Shown here: piece by piece, positions 13,707 to 27,059 of the stretch
Layout: each line of letters starts with the position of its first letter
Position numbering within the stretch: the stretch's first letter is position 1
Source of the DNA: Lingula anatina
Taxonomy: Eukaryota > Brachiopoda > Lingulata > Lingulida > Lingulidae
Reading direction: 5' to 3'
Length of the DNA: 64,000 nucleotides
Assembly (NCBI RefSeq): GCF_001039355.2
Contig: NW_019776134.1
Location: forward strand, 40,956 to 104,955
The notes under the pieces: model-generated
The model's input: only the letters and a program-made list of their open reading frames with translations
The model's database searches: none
What the model was told of the DNA's origin: nothing
Position numbers and translations under genes: made by a program

Positions 13707-14804
13707 GAGTGGTCCCCAGGGTGAAATCAAGTCCACAAAGTATAGTAAAGGGGTATGAGTGACACCTGCAACCATTTTAAAACAGAAATACAAGTGGTGT
13801 CTGCAGGATTTTATCTGCCATGAATGCAAGTTTCTAGAAACCCAAGACTGAATAATATAGTGAATGAATAATGGCCACAAGAATAAACAATAATTTAACC
13901 AAGGAAGTTTACTGAGCAGATGGTGCAAAGATACTTTAATGGTCTGGCTTTATATACCCCAGTAATACATGTACATGTAGTGTTTTATCTAAATGAAATT
14001 ACCTGTTGTGCAATTGTCAGTGTATTGGGGTAGGAATGCCAAGTATTCCCTCAATGGAATGGAATGGAAAACTTAATTTCAAAACATTGGTTGGAATTAC
14101 ACGTACCTGTCAGTTGCATGTAGAAATCTAGGTAAAGGTACATACTGGTGTTGTAGAAATTGAATGGCTGGTTGCTGGCTGCAGTCCTAATATCCCAAAT
14201 ATAGTTTGTAATGGGAATTTCTCCCCCCCCCCCCCCCCCCCAGCTGGTTGCCAAAAGACTCACAACTATATAAGCCTAGAATCAAGTGAGATTTCACAGA
14301 ATTTGGAGAAAAGTGGGATCAGAAATAATAATAACAGATTAGTGAGTATGTTATAGCAAATAAAAGATGACAGAATTTATCCACATATTTTTCTGTTTAT
14401 TTTCCCTCTAGTATTGTAGAATTACAATATTTTGTACAACACACCATGTATTTTTTTAATGTATAAGTATGAATTTATTTCTGTTACACTGATTGTATAT
14501 ATATTATGTATATCCTAACTTGTAAAACACTTTGTACTTTCTGCTTATGTTGGAATAAATTAATTGCTATCTATCTATCTGTCTATCTATCTATTGCTTG
14601 TCAATTTTGCATTGGTTTCTTGGACAGCATATTCCCCAAGCATAAAATTTCATCCTTTTTGCTGAAAAGTTTCCCATTTTCCAGATTCTCCCATGTTTTC
14701 TAGTTTTGTAAAATTGATTTCACACTTGTGCAGTCCCAGCCACTACAGTTAAATCAGTCTCAGATGATATCCATAGGTTCTGATAAACCATTATAGTCCT
14801 TGTT

Positions 14805-14957
14805 CAGGCCTGTAGCCAGGGGAGTTTCAGGGGTTTGAAAGAACCCCACTTCTTGCCAGGAAAAGGTCCCCTCTGGGTAAAATTTTATCTAGGTACATGA
14901 AGGTTTCATGGTAAAAGGTCCACTTTTTTAGAAAAAAGAACCCTGGCTACAAGCCTG
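14805..14957. mobile_element. Short TIR MITE, family D, copy 1
   Basis: 153 bp with 17-base terminal inverted repeats matching at 16 of 17 positions (CAGGCCTGTAGCCAGGG and, reversed, CAGGCTTGTAGCCAGGG). The inside has GGTAAAATTTTATC and CATGAAGGTTTCA. Confidence 0.75.
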
Positions 14958-16725
14958 TTGATATACTGTATACTTTTTTCATAATAAACATTGAGATTCG
15001 GTATGATGGACTTTTTTATTGATCAATCATTATTATTATTTTTGTTATCATTTTATTTATTTTTCTATTTAGCCATTATAATTATAAAGCATTAATTACA
15101 TGTACAACACATTACAATACAAAACAATATCCTGTATAATACTTTTAATTTTTTTGAAAAAAAATGATGAAAAAAATTTAGGAAGAGGTATGAATTAATA
15201 TATGATGTAAGATGGGTAATTAATCTTAGTGTAGTATTACAGTAATTTCACTGACAGGTGTTATATTTCTTACTCACCACTAATTCAGTATTGTTGTCAT
15301 TGAGGGTGACTGTGTATTCCTGAATTACCGGTATACTAAATGTCATATTCTATTGTACAGAATTTAATCATATTGATTGATAATGTGGACAAAAATATAT
15401 GTACAAGAGTGCTTTAATTAATTTTAATCAACTTTAGTTTAAAAAATGGTTCATTTCTACATCAGAGAATTTTGAAAATATCCTGTATGCAGTACATTTA
15501 TTACACTTCATTTCCATAAAGTATTTTAAAATTGATATCATCTACAAAAGTGACATCTTCTGTGTTAGTTTAAACATGTATCATTTTCTGAAGTTTGGTT
15601 GATATTTAGGCAATTAAAATGTGATGGAAGTGGATTCCCCTGAAGCATTTCCAGTGAATTTTTTAAGAATTCTGAATTATTTCCTCTGGATTAACCATGG
15701 CAGTTATACCATTGTAAAGCCGTGAATTCCTTCCCTATCAAACTACATGTACCAGAGTCAGTGCCTTCTTGAAAAGACCAAAACAGAGGATCAAACACCT
15801 TTTTTAAATTAAATGACTGTTGTAGAAATCTATTTTTTCATGTAGTTCGTTTAATGAACTTATTAATTTATCTAAAACTGATTAAGAAGTGAGACTGATT
15901 TCTCCACAAGTGACAAGTACTGGTAATAATACATATACAGTACCATGCCTCTGAAAAGTGGATATAGTTTCATAGGCAAAGCAAATTACTAGTGCCTGAC
16001 AGTAAAAGAACCTTTCCACAAAAAGATATCCTAAAACCAAGATATCTAAAATTGTGGCTTCTGTTATCAACTAAAAAAACTGAGTAGATCAATATACTGG
16101 TGCAGTCTACTTGTGAGAATTTTTTTGCAAGTAATTATCCAGTCTTCATATTACAGCTTGCTGAATAAATGTGAACTGCCCCTTTTTTTTTTTTTTTTTT
16201 TTTAAAGATGTAACTGTCCATATGTATCAATCATGGACAAATTATGAAGTGGAGTTATAATTTCCCCTTATGTCTATTTTGGATTCTTTATTTGTCAGTA
16301 GTTCTGTTATTCCTTAGTAGGATATCCTTTACATGTACCAATTTAATTGTCATAATCTGTCATACTTTCATCCTCAATCAACACTTTCAATTAAAGCAAT
16401 CAATAAAAAGAGAATTTAAAAATCGACTCATGCCTGCTTTTGCGGGCATGCTGGGCAAAGAAGAACGTTTCTATCTTCAATCTTCACCTCCACAAGAGTA
16501 TAATAATCACATCCATCTTGCTTTTCCTTTAATGGCAGAAATTCTGTTATAATTCATCAATATACCTTCCCACCCTGCTGTTTGATATATTGGAGCTGAA
16601 GAACCATCTGATTTCCCACATATTTCTTACGTCATTCTCAGTTTCTTTCATAAACTGCAATCTTAAATGCAATATAATATTATGATTTAGATCTTCATGT
16701 ATTTCAACTGGAATGCAGTGTCTTT

Positions 16726-16727
<2 letters not shown>

Positions 16728-16756
<29 letters not shown>
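16728..16756. repeat. Microsatellite (CT)n
   Basis: A pure CT run. Confidence 0.9.
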
Positions 16757-16759
<3 letters not shown>

Positions 16760-17515
16760 CCCTGGCAGCTAATATATTTAATTATAACTTCATACCAACC
16801 ATCACAGACAACTCACTATCTTCCATAATCAAATCAATAATAATTAAATTAAGATATTAATAATAGTTCATTAAGCTCTAAATGGCACATTGCATGAATT
16901 TACACAGTCACTGCATATGCAAAGTGGCTATATATATATATATATATATAATATTATAAAATACAAAGGCACATGAAATAAAAACTGTAATAACACTTAT
17001 TTAACTGAATAACATAATGCCTTGATTGTCCAACAAAATGACAATTTATTTAAAGAAAAATTTTATTTAATATTATGTGAAGTGAACAAACTAGTGCATG
17101 GATCAATGTCAAAAGATAAGGTATGAACTTTTTACTTTTGAACATCTCCCAAAGTTATATTTTCTATGTCTGCAAAGTTACTAACCCCCCCCCCCCTCCA
17201 ATTTAGATTGTAAAAATAATAAAAAACCCAAGGTGAAAGTATCTTGTGGGAAATTTTCTGGTGAAATACGTATACAGAATGAAAAGGCGATGTTGTGAGT
17301 CATTTCCAACTTAATTATTTATCAATTTAATAGAAAGGTTACAAAACATAATAGTTGAAGTGCAGACTCAGAGCAAGCAATGATTCATGGGAAGGAAAAA
17401 AAAAAATTTTTTTTTCTTGAGAGAATTCTGCCTTGCTGTTAAAATCCTGGAAAGTAGGTCTTTGAAAAATGTGGCTTAGAAACAGACTGACTGATCATAC
17501 GTTTGCATCCGCCTT

Positions 17516-17733
17516 CAGTGGTGGATTTAGGGGGTACCATGTGGGTCCTGACCTCCCCTCTTCAATTTCTGAAAACGGTCACACCGACGGTCCCCTCTTG
17601 AAATTAGAATTTTGACTATCTGAATCGTAGTTCTAAACAGTACCAAATGGCACTGTTTGCCCTCTAAAATATCAAAATTTTATAGAGCTCTTTACCGCCC
17701 CCCCCCCTTCAAATAATCATGGATCTGCCCCAG
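17516..17733 (+). mobile_element. hAT-like MITE, family A, copy 2
   Basis: Starts CAGTGGTGGATTTAG and ends GGATCTGCCCCAG. It shares the internal GAAATTAGAATTTTGACT and CATAGTTCTAAAC segments with the copies at 22.6 kb and 59.2 kb. GCCTT is repeated at both flanks. Non-coding. Confidence 0.75.
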
Positions 17734-20212
17734 GCCTTCTCCTCGAACTCTGACGTACAGACCTGTTGATCAATGACTCTCTTTTCAATGGCCACAGTAG
17801 ATGTAACATTTGGAAAAATTACATTTCAAGTAAATGGGAAAATGGACTGTTGATAACCTTCAAGATGTCGAACATAAAACTAAGAGTGAAAAGCTTTTTG
17901 GTATGTTATTACATATAGCAATAAAGGCTAATATAATAAATGAAATTGTACATTATCCAAGGCCATGCTTATGCCCCTGCTTCTTTGAGGGGATTGTATA
18001 GGTTTGTGACACATACAGAATTGTTTCTGAGCCTGGAAGTGGTGCTGATGCACTAGTAACTGGTTTACAAATGGCAAAGCATTATCAGTGTGCTTAAAAT
18101 GGCTTCATATTCCCATGGGGCTAAACTTGTAAAAGAATATACTGTTGTTGTTAGTGCAGCACTGTTGGTATCCTTGCTTATCTCACTTAACAAAATTACT
18201 TCCTGAAAAAAAATTGTCATTTGCCTTTAAGATGAGTCAAACAATTTGCGTAAATCTGATGGTGACTTTTTTGTCTGTTGGGTAATTGAATTAGTTATAA
18301 TTTATTGAAATCAGAGAAAAAAAACACTTATACAAATTTAACTTACGTAGCTACTGTAATGTGATCACAAATGGAAGAGGCTCCAGACTGAATTGCCACA
18401 TGAATTTCATGAAGCTTCTGCATATTATTTGAAAAATACCTTATCATTCATTGTTTTGTGTAACATGTATATACTCATGTATTGTGTAGTTTGGGTTGCA
18501 CAAAAGTGTAACTCATCATGCAAGTACATTTTTGGACTGGTATTGTTAACATCTTTTGTAAATTATACAATACGGGGGCAGATTCAGGGACATTTTCTGA
18601 CAGTCTTCCAAATTATCTTTGTTTATCTATCCTCCATTTTTGACTGTCTTCCAACAGAAAAAATAAGATGCTTATCAATGAAAACTTAAAAAATTATGAC
18701 AGTTTTCCTGAAGACCCAGAATACGGCTTTCATCTGCGCCTGCAATACTAGGCCTTTGCATTCAAAATTACTTCAACAAATGATAAAATGAACTAAAAAA
18801 CAAAAATCCTATACACTGTTATTTTGAGCATGGTTGTAAAAGTATTCAAAATCAATCTTATTTATACATTTGTACTAAATTCATTGGAGAAATGTAATTC
18901 CTTTAGGCCTGATGATACAAAGGTGTTAAGTGGACTTTCTTCACACAGTGTTATTAATGATGATGCACAATAGAGACAGTGAAGCTCTATGGTAAGGAGG
19001 GGGGGGGGGGGAATTGATGGGTCCAGTCTATGAGAATTTATGCGAGGTCACTCCATTAAAATAGATTTTGTTGATGTCTTATTCTCTATTTTATTAATAC
19101 CCAATTTTCAACCAATTAATATATTATACCCAGATTCATTATCTAGTTCAGTTTTTATTTCATTTTTGTAACAAATTCTTTTATTATAACCTTGGCATTA
19201 ATCTATGCTGTTTTTTATGTGGCATATTAAAGTTATATGCACAAATAATTTTCCAAACAGCATTTTGATACTAAAAGTCCCTCCCTTTGCTTATAACCTA
19301 TTCCTTTCCCTTTTGTTACAAGACATGGAAAAATTTAAAACAGCCTGGCTTTTTAGTCTATAAACATCTGTTCAAGCTGTATTTGAAAATGCCTTATTTT
19401 AGCATTACATTTATTTCTGCACTAAATATTGATTATGGCCACTTCTTTGAGCAGGTGTCATTTTCTCTAAAAAATGAAATGGCTTCCATCATCTTTTATT
19501 ATTAATAAGTGCTGCATTGTTGAGAAATATACCTTGATGTTGATGTGCATGAAAGTGGAAAATCCATTTCCTTGATGAAACTATGTTTGTTGAGATGAAA
19601 AGTAAAATGGACTCATCATATGAACTGTACTTTCCAATACTAGCGCAAAAAGCCTTAATTCTATTCTGTATAAGGCTGCGAGTTTGTGTTCTTTCATTCT
19701 GGAGTAAATTTTAAGCATAATGTTTACATTGGTTTTTCAGTGCCTCTCATGGATTTCTTTTCTAAAGCATCAAATGTATGGGATCACTAAAATTAATAAT
19801 GATGAAGGTTTACACAAGGCACAAACCCATCAAAGTGCCACAGGTTTGATCCATCTTACTATTCTAACTCTGTCCCTTGATATTGAGTTCCAGATAATGA
19901 TGAATGAAGAGTACCATCACAAATGAAGCTCAAATGTTTAGACCTAGGAAAACCCTTTTTGCACAATCGTTCTATTGTTGAATCATTGATTGGATACTTC
20001 ATTGTAATCGGTGTTAGGACAGTGCACTGTGAGTTTACATTGCTGCTTTGACTGTGCTTGATTCTTTAAACCATTAAAATCTTGTTAGGTGTGTGGGATC
20101 TTCTGATCAAGCCCCAAGACAGGGGTTTGAGAACTGCCTTTTGGACAGAAAAGGTCTGAACTAATACATCAAAATTAGAGTCCTACATCATTTTTCATAA
20201 TTGGTCAACTTA

Positions 20213-20396
20213 CAGGCCAGGGTGGTTTCATGGCATTCCAACGAACCACCCTTTTTGCAGAGAAAATATTCCCTCCAGGTAAAATTTGTTCAAGGTGCAC
20301 AAAGGTTTCAAGTTTTAACATGCTTTAACATTTTAAAAAAGCTCCACTTTTGCAGAAAAAGCACCCCTTTAGAAATTGCTGGCTTGTTCCAATATA
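20213..20396. mobile_element. Family D relative, diverged copy
   Basis: It starts CAGGCCAGGG and shares GGTAAAATTTG, AAAGGTTTCA and CTCCACTTTTGCAGAAAAAG-like text with 14805-14957, but its TIRs are eroded. It ends just before the large duplication begins. Confidence 0.5.
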
Positions 20397-21322
20397 TGTA
20401 GCCTTAAGTATTGTTGTCATTGCTGAAACCACTTACACCAAGAGTTATGTTCAGTTTCATTATTTTCTAAAAATGAAACAAAACTTTGTATTGTATTGTA
20501 CGTGTGCATGTGTGAATATTGGAATATTACACCTTGGTTAAAATGATGTAGAGCAAGTTCAATAAGCCAAATTTGGAATTTCTAGTTAGTCATTTGTCAT
20601 TTCACTATACAAAATGAAAGTGTACTTTGTATTCATATTTCTTATTTGAAAATTAATAGGTTTTGATCCCAGACATATTCAAACTCTTCAAATATCAGCT
20701 TTTATGTGTGATGTAATAGATGTCTGTAGTTCGGTGTATAATATCTAAATTAAACAGTAAATTACAAGGATATATATTAACAGGGCCTTATTCATGGGGC
20801 TCAGGGAATGGGGGTGAACACCCATGGCTCATTTCTCAAACATAAAATGTACTCGTATTTCTCTAACATTAAATGTATACTCTTGTGAATGAACCTCATT
20901 TTTCTAAGAGGTGGGTTTTGTCTGTGCATTGTTGGATAAAATATAACAGTTATTTATAATTAAAAGTATTGTTCGCACTTTAGGAGCTCTGTTATTAATT
21001 TGACTGATGAAAGTTTTTATCAGTTTGATCAGACAAAAATTAAATTGTTCAGTGATCATATGTAAAACTGAATGGGAAACCTTTGTAGCTTCAAGATAAC
21101 AATCAATCTCAAGATATCTACAGTGTATATCAGTTGGTCGCAGGTGCAACTGTTGTAGCCCATTATTGTCAGTATGTACACCAGCAGTGTCACTAAACAT
21201 AATCTGTTGGATCTTTGAGCTTACCTTGATTGGATCTTAGCCAGGAGGGAAAAGTACTAGAGACAAACAGTGTGTCTTACAAAACACCAAGGCAAGGCGA
21301 AATACATCAGAGTGCTCAGATT

Positions 21323-21490
21323 GAGCGCATTCAGAACTGCGGACTAACAGATCTGTGGATCAAATATGGCTGACTTACCTGAATGCTTTTTGCATAATCC
21401 CTGCAGGGAATCTATTCAGTGTCTTATCGGGAATTAAGCGGCAAGCTTTTTAGTTGGTCACCATATTTGATCCGCTGTTCTGAATGAGCT
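21323..21490. mobile_element. Foldback MITE, family C, copy 2
   Basis: The inverted arms start GAGCGCATTCAGAAC and, from the other side, GAGCTCATTCAGAAC, each leading to GGATCAAATATGG. Short internal sequence; non-coding. Confidence 0.75.
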
Positions 21491-21544
21491 CATTGTCTGA
21501 GTAAGCTTGCTAGTACTGGTGGGCAGTATGGCTGACAGGGGGCG

Positions 21545-21708
21545 TCTTGATAGTCCTAAGGTTCATTATTGGTCCGAAGGTTCATTGGTCCAAAAATCGT
21601 AGCATTTTCATCAGTTTTTTTAATCAAAGGATTGTTGGTCCTAAAGGTTCTTTAGTGAAAATCCAGACCAATGAATCTTTGAACTATTGCTATGGCCCCA
21701 GCTGACAT
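21545..21708. repeat. Element with internal GGTTCATTGGTCC units
   Basis: Short units close to AAGGTTCATTGGTCC recur several times, and the right side carries the reverse (GACCAATGAATCTTTGAAC), so the element is a shuffled inverted/direct repeat. A counterpart lies at about 28185-28360 in the second block. Confidence 0.55.
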
Positions 21709-22520
21709 CAAAGAAGATCAGTCATCCCTCCTCTCAGTTCAACAACATATTCTAAATCTCTCATCACCTAAACAACATTTATGATGATAAACTATATACA
21801 GCAATTATATCTGACTTCAAACATATAAAATTACAATAAAAATGACAAAAAGAAAATGATTGCATTTCTAGCGATGCACTCAAAGTCTCTACTTTAACTA
21901 GGAGTCACATTACAGCATGTTATCCTGCAGCAATTAAATTGACAGAATATTGATTGAGAAGGAATGGTTCACATTATCACAAAATTTATAGGTTTTTATA
22001 TCAGAATTTTAAAAATAATTGTTGATCTTGTATTGTGTGACAGGAATACACAAAGTTGCTAGTAATAATTATATAAAGACTGTTCACTTCTGTGTTTATG
22101 TTGTGTTACCAGTATTCAGTCATTGGAATTCATTGCTGAAGATGCCTAATGATGATGTAACCTAGACTACATGTACATGAGATGAAAATGGATCTGTGGC
22201 AGTGACAGGAATAATTTAGAATTGATCCTACACCACTTGATAAGATCCAAGATTTCCCCTGCCTCTCCTACATGAAATTCCTAATATAACAGTTCATTTT
22301 ATGCGATGTGTTAAATATTGTCGTCTTACACTGCAGTGAATGTTAACTGATATTCTTGACATCCTTGCATGCTTCACATTAGTGTACATTTCATACCCCA
22401 AGGTAACTTGTGTCGCATTTAATATATTATTTTACCTCTGTCATTTTGTGAATTAGAGATACATGTACAAATCTGAACACCTGTGGCTGATGTATATTGC
22501 ACCACATGTTTTATAGCAAA

Positions 22521-22551
<31 letters not shown>

Positions 22552-22560
22552 CACACACAC
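22521..22560. repeat. Microsatellite (CA)n
   Basis: A CA run just before family A MITE copy 3. The matching site in block copy 2 is shorter and interrupted. Confidence 0.9.
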
Positions 22561-22578
22561 AGGAGTTGGTGATTGTCA

Positions 22579-22866
22579 CGAGTGGCGGATTTAGAGGGGG
22601 GGGGGGGTCAGGGGGGTCCTGATCACCCCCTTCGGTTTCTGAAAAATATATCACACCAATATTTCCCTCTTGAAATTAGAATTTTGACTAGCTGAATCAT
22701 AGTTCTAAACCGTACCAAAAGGCACCATTTGCCCTCCAAAGCACAAAAAAATTTTCCAAGCCCTTGAGCAGGCCCTGAACCCCACTCCATGGGAGCAATG
22801 GTCAACTTTGCATTTGAGGCCTGTAGATCTGGACCACCTCTTCAAATAATCCTGGATCCGCCCCTG
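22579..22866 (+). mobile_element. hAT-like MITE, family A, copy 3 (absent from block copy 2)
   Basis: Starts GAGTGGCGGATTTAG and ends GGATCCGCCCCTG, with the shared family body. ATTGTCA occurs on both sides (22572-22578 and 22871-22877). The equivalent site in the duplicated block (about 29432-29450) is empty, which gives a natural before/after pair. Confidence 0.8.
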
Positions 22867-23909
22867 ATTAATTGTCATAAAAGTTTTTTTTTTTTCATAT
22901 GAGCAATGTATCTAACATTACAGGGGTGTACAATGTAGTCTTTGGAAGGTCTGACAGACAACCTTAGAGGAGAAAAGAGTTACAAAAAAGGAGGGTGAAG
23001 CATGGGTCACATTTACGATCTTTCTTTAAAAAAAGGGGATTAAATCAACCAATGAACTATTTACATAAGTACTGGTATTTCGTCTGTTTTTACAACAGGA
23101 ATGCATTTAGAGGTGTTAAGTGAAACCAAAAAGCTTTTGTTAGAGAATGGAATAAAATACATTTAGTTCTACAAACATTATTTAGACACCAGAGGGGGGT
23201 GAAATTGAAAGTGGCCTTTAGTGGTTAAATTAATTTAGAGTCACTGTTAAGGATGTACCAGTAGGGTCTGACAATCCAAAGAATGCCCCCCCCCCCCCCT
23301 GCCCTGGCCCTCCTTGAAAATAATTAGATTTACTTACAAATACAATCTAGACCTAACACACTTTCAAGGTTGGAATGTGATGTTCAGAATATGCCATTTT
23401 CATTTGATACGATAGCTTGCTGGTTTATTTGCTGTAAGATGGGCAGCGTGAGATAAGTATTCAGGCTGATCTCTTCGAATCACTTTCCTTTTATGATCTG
23501 TATACAAGCCTACAACTTAATACCTCGTCCATACTTCTTTTCAATTGTTTTGTTTTGCACTGTTCACTCTGGAAATGTTTTTCCATTTTGTGTAGAAGAC
23601 CAAACTTATAAGGAAATGAAAAGATTCAACTTTGTACCTGAATTCTTTGAATGGAACTATATTGGTAATCACAGAACAGTATTAGAAATAAGGGACTGCA
23701 GACCTATAGTGATCACAATAAAGGTAGTTTATGAGACTATTAGTCAATATTATCATTATTTGTATCTGTATAGAAATAAAAACAGATTTTTTTCCCACAA
23801 AAGTACACCGTGTGGTTGAACAATCCAACAAATCCATGCCTCGCCCTCTCTTTATCAGCAGTATGAACCTATGGGGAGCAGTTACAACCACCAATTTCTC
23901 TACACTTAC

Positions 23910-24047
23910 CAAGGGATCCAGGGCGCGCTGTTTCTTCCCCCCTCGCAGGTGCACGATCTGGATGACATTGTCAGAGGGTGCTCTCCAGGCTCTCTTGCCA
24001 CTGCTGTATTCATGCCTAGCTCCACCGGAGTAGTTCATAGGGTCATA
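23910..24047 (-). CDS. Possible orphan coding exon, unidentified (copy 1)
   Basis: A 46-codon open stretch on the minus strand is bounded by a weak acceptor (TGTAG) and a strong donor (GTAAGT at 23909-23904). It reads YDPMNYSGG at its start and IVHLRGGKKQ near its end, with ordinary, non-repetitive composition and raised GC. An ATG at 24038 could instead make it a first coding exon. The second block copy differs by one synonymous change (TCT/TCA for Ser). I do not recognise the protein, and no partner exon is evident nearby. Confidence 0.35.
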
Positions 24048-25310
24048 CTACAGTACACCGTCTGTACTCCCAAAACAACTGTCACAGCATGTAGTCAGGA
24101 AAAATTTGAATTTGATACACTCACTTATTTAATGTCAGTGTGGCTGTATATATATGGTAGCAGTTTTTTCATGATTTTTCCTGGTTAATTCAAAATTAAT
24201 TCTACATGCTGTCACACATCTGTCTACCATTCTCATTATGCATTATTATGTAATTGTTCCTGAGAAGGAGACACATATTGTCTCAGTTCTGATGAAAAAA
24301 AAATGATACTGTATCACTGAATTGCAAAGTTTTGTTATGACTTGGTGGTTAAATCAAATGAAATGCCTCCCTTGTTTCCCCTGCGCTGCCCGTTACCACA
24401 AATGTGATAAACCAGTGCAATTATCTTAATGCCTTTGTGGTTGTATCCATGCAAGCAGGTTTTTTGGTGGTAATGGTAATGGATGATAAAACAAAGCCTC
24501 ACTGGAAATATTAGATTCTCTTCTGTCATCCACTTTCATATGCACTGCAGAATAAGTACTGGTATGTAGCGTCGTGAATCTTTGTGATGAGTCGGTTTCC
24601 AAGAATATGATTTCACAGTTTTTTTTATCCTTGGCTGTCCTTGGTTGGCCTCGTTAAGCTATACACAGATGAGAAGCTGAAGTTGGCAAAGTTGTGATAA
24701 GCGAGAAACAACATCCGAATGGTCTGAACTATTGAATCTATAAGATGGATATGCGATTGTGTTATTGCTTTCTGTTAACAAAGTCTAATGCGATCAATGC
24801 AATTAATACCAGTACCAGAACTCGAGGATTATCCTTGTACTTCTCCACTAAGCTGCTCTCTTTCCCACTACTACCCTGGAATGTGAATGATACAAATAAG
24901 TTGCTGCTCAGACTGAGTGTAAATAAAAGTGCATTCAATCATTCCTTCACTTACTTTTAATTTCACCTATCTGATAATGCAGACATACTTAAAGTGATAC
25001 ACATTAACTTTGGGGCATATCAAAACCTGCCTGAAAACGTTACATCATTTGTTCTGCTTCTTTGCTGCAGACAAGAGTGATTACCACTCTGATAAGTAAT
25101 CTGAGGGGCATCGTTTTTTATTGATCATTTCCCAAGCTGTTGAGGCTTATTACTGCTGTGGGGAGGGTGTATATACTTAATTAACACTTTCTTTGGGCGC
25201 TAAGGACCTGCTTCATACGTCATACGTCAACAGGTGAACTGGTGAAAGAACAGGAAGAAACTCGGCGGTCAGTATTTGCTGTGAATTACCAACAAATGTT
25301 CATTACATTA
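24048..25310. promoter_or_regulatory. Low-divergence non-coding stretch in block copy 1
   Basis: Compared with its partner (about 30601-31862) this part differs by roughly 1% with almost no indels, while the flanking 25310-26300 differs more and with many indels. It includes two adjacent TACGTCA half-sites (25216-25229). This fits selective constraint or local haplotype similarity. Confidence 0.25.
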
Positions 25311-27058
25311 GAGCATGAGGAAGACACATCATATGTTATATATTCTACACATTTTAATGAGGCAGACGTTTTATAAAATTTACTTTGTATATACTTCATA
25401 GTTTTCTTTTGTGTAAAGAAAAGAGGCTTTGATAATATGTTATAAGGGATGCTGCTGAGATATTTTGATATGTTGAAATATGGGCTGTCCAAAAGGAAAA
25501 TATAAGTAGTAGGACAACAAAAATTTGTTTTCAGCTTTTGCAACAAATAAATATTTTATTTTTATCACTTTTATATGCCTTAAATAATGAATAGCTTCAA
25601 CAACAACTGAAATATATACATTAGATATTCATGAAACCAATTAATTTTTAATTTCATATTATTAAAACATACTTGTGACCAAATAACATCACAATAATGG
25701 AATCTTTTCTGTATTTAAAATATATAAAATAGGGTTACTGCGAACCAGTAGAATGCAACCTTCAGACATGCAGCAACTATTTAGACATGAAAATTTGGGG
25801 GCACTTGGAAGTTTGTTCCTACAGAGCCTAGTTTTCTGATGCAAAAACAATTCTGTCAAATAGAAATTATTGTCATGTTTCAGAATGATCCTTGCAACCA
25901 GCAAAAGCAAATAGTGTCATTTTTCATAATCACTTTTGAAAAATATGACTAGAAAGAATACTGTAGACACTAACTTCAGTGCCCCCAAATTTTACCCTTA
26001 CGTATACAGTTTTTATAGCAGTGATGATAACAGACTGGGTAACATAGATTCTGCCCTCATTTTATAGCTACAGGTGAATGAGTTGTATCATGATATAAAG
26101 CTGTTTGCTTTCATTAGAGTAATAAATATACAACATGTAAATATACATATGAACTGGATTAATTTTTTAAAATATGAAAGAGACTTTATCTGGGAAAAAC
26201 TGCAAAGATTTTCAGTCTAGATAACCTAACTGTACTTAGAAATTTGATTGGATAATTACAACTGTTGGCATTAAACCAATAACTTGATTTAAATTGAAGT
26301 ATTTCATAGAAAAAAAATGTGCCTTCTATATCTGTAAAAAAAAAACACCACACCCACCTCCCCCACATCTACTATCAGCTTATTATGAACCCACCCAATA
26401 CAACCACTGGAACTGCATGTACTATAGGAATTTTCAGGTTGCATTATAACCAATATGCCTCATACATGTATCTGTTATTTACTCGGTGAAGAAAATCCCT
26501 AGAAACCGATGATTAAAATACTTGCCTGAATTCCTGCAAAGCATTAGAGTAAGAACAAGGTAGATCCTGGTGATATAATAACGTCTATAAAGTGACTGGT
26601 GTTGGCGCCGACTTTGGCGTTTCTTTATGAAAAACAGGTTGGAGTACCTGCAGTATCAGCTGGTTGTTGTTACTTCCATAATTCCTTGAAAAGATTCAGA
26701 AACATTCTGCTGGTGGAAGCAAGCAAAAGATTAACCTGGCGGATAATTTAATCTGAAGTGCACTAAAATCAAATATTTGCCAAGCTTGCGCAATTTGATA
26801 TACCTTTTAGTGTAATGGATGTAGGTGCCAGTGTGTTTTATCTAAAGACAAATAACCAACACATTTGTTTAACTAGCTTTGTTAATGTAAAAATTCATTT
26901 AACATCAAGTCAGGTTATAAGGAAGTCCATGCAAGATATGAGGAGGGAGTGTAGTAACTTTGCACTCCAAGCTTTTAAATTGATGTTTGTGTAATGTACT
27001 GTTAATAATTGCAAAGGGAAAGCTTTATGGACTAATTTCCAGCGAGACTGATCAAAAT

Positions 27059-27059
27059 N
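27059..27059. other. Undetermined base at the duplication junction
   Basis: A single N sits exactly between the two 6.6-6.9 kb copies. Such one-base Ns are usually contig joins without sized gaps. Confidence 0.95.

Larger units (their letters stand above)
14958..20212. other. Non-coding region
   Basis: No gene recognised on either strand. Apart from family A copy 2, it holds CT and TA microsatellites and homopolymers. Open frames of up to about 100 codons are AT-driven and dissimilar to known proteins. Confidence 0.6.
20419..27057. repeat. Large direct duplication, copy 1
   Basis: This 6.6 kb block is repeated directly at 27062-33956. Read by eye, substitutions are about 1-2% where it aligns cleanly (for example about six in the first 340 bases) and higher around indels. 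The last ~600 bases (26461-27056) differ from copy 2 at only one position. It carries a hAT-like MITE (22579-22866) that copy 2 lacks. It ends beside the N at 27059. Confidence 0.93.

Noticed and set aside
13650-13928. 92-codon open frame (-)
   Set aside because: Begins inside the family B MITE on the other strand; spurious.
20904-21200. 98-codon open frame (-), repeated at 27615-27932
   Set aside because: Its recurrence is explained by the large duplication. The two versions differ in length and by amino-acid changes, with no coding signature.
23682-24038. The full 118-codon open frame (-)
   Set aside because: Only its first part, up to the GTAAGT donor, looks exon-like; the remainder reads into intron-like sequence.
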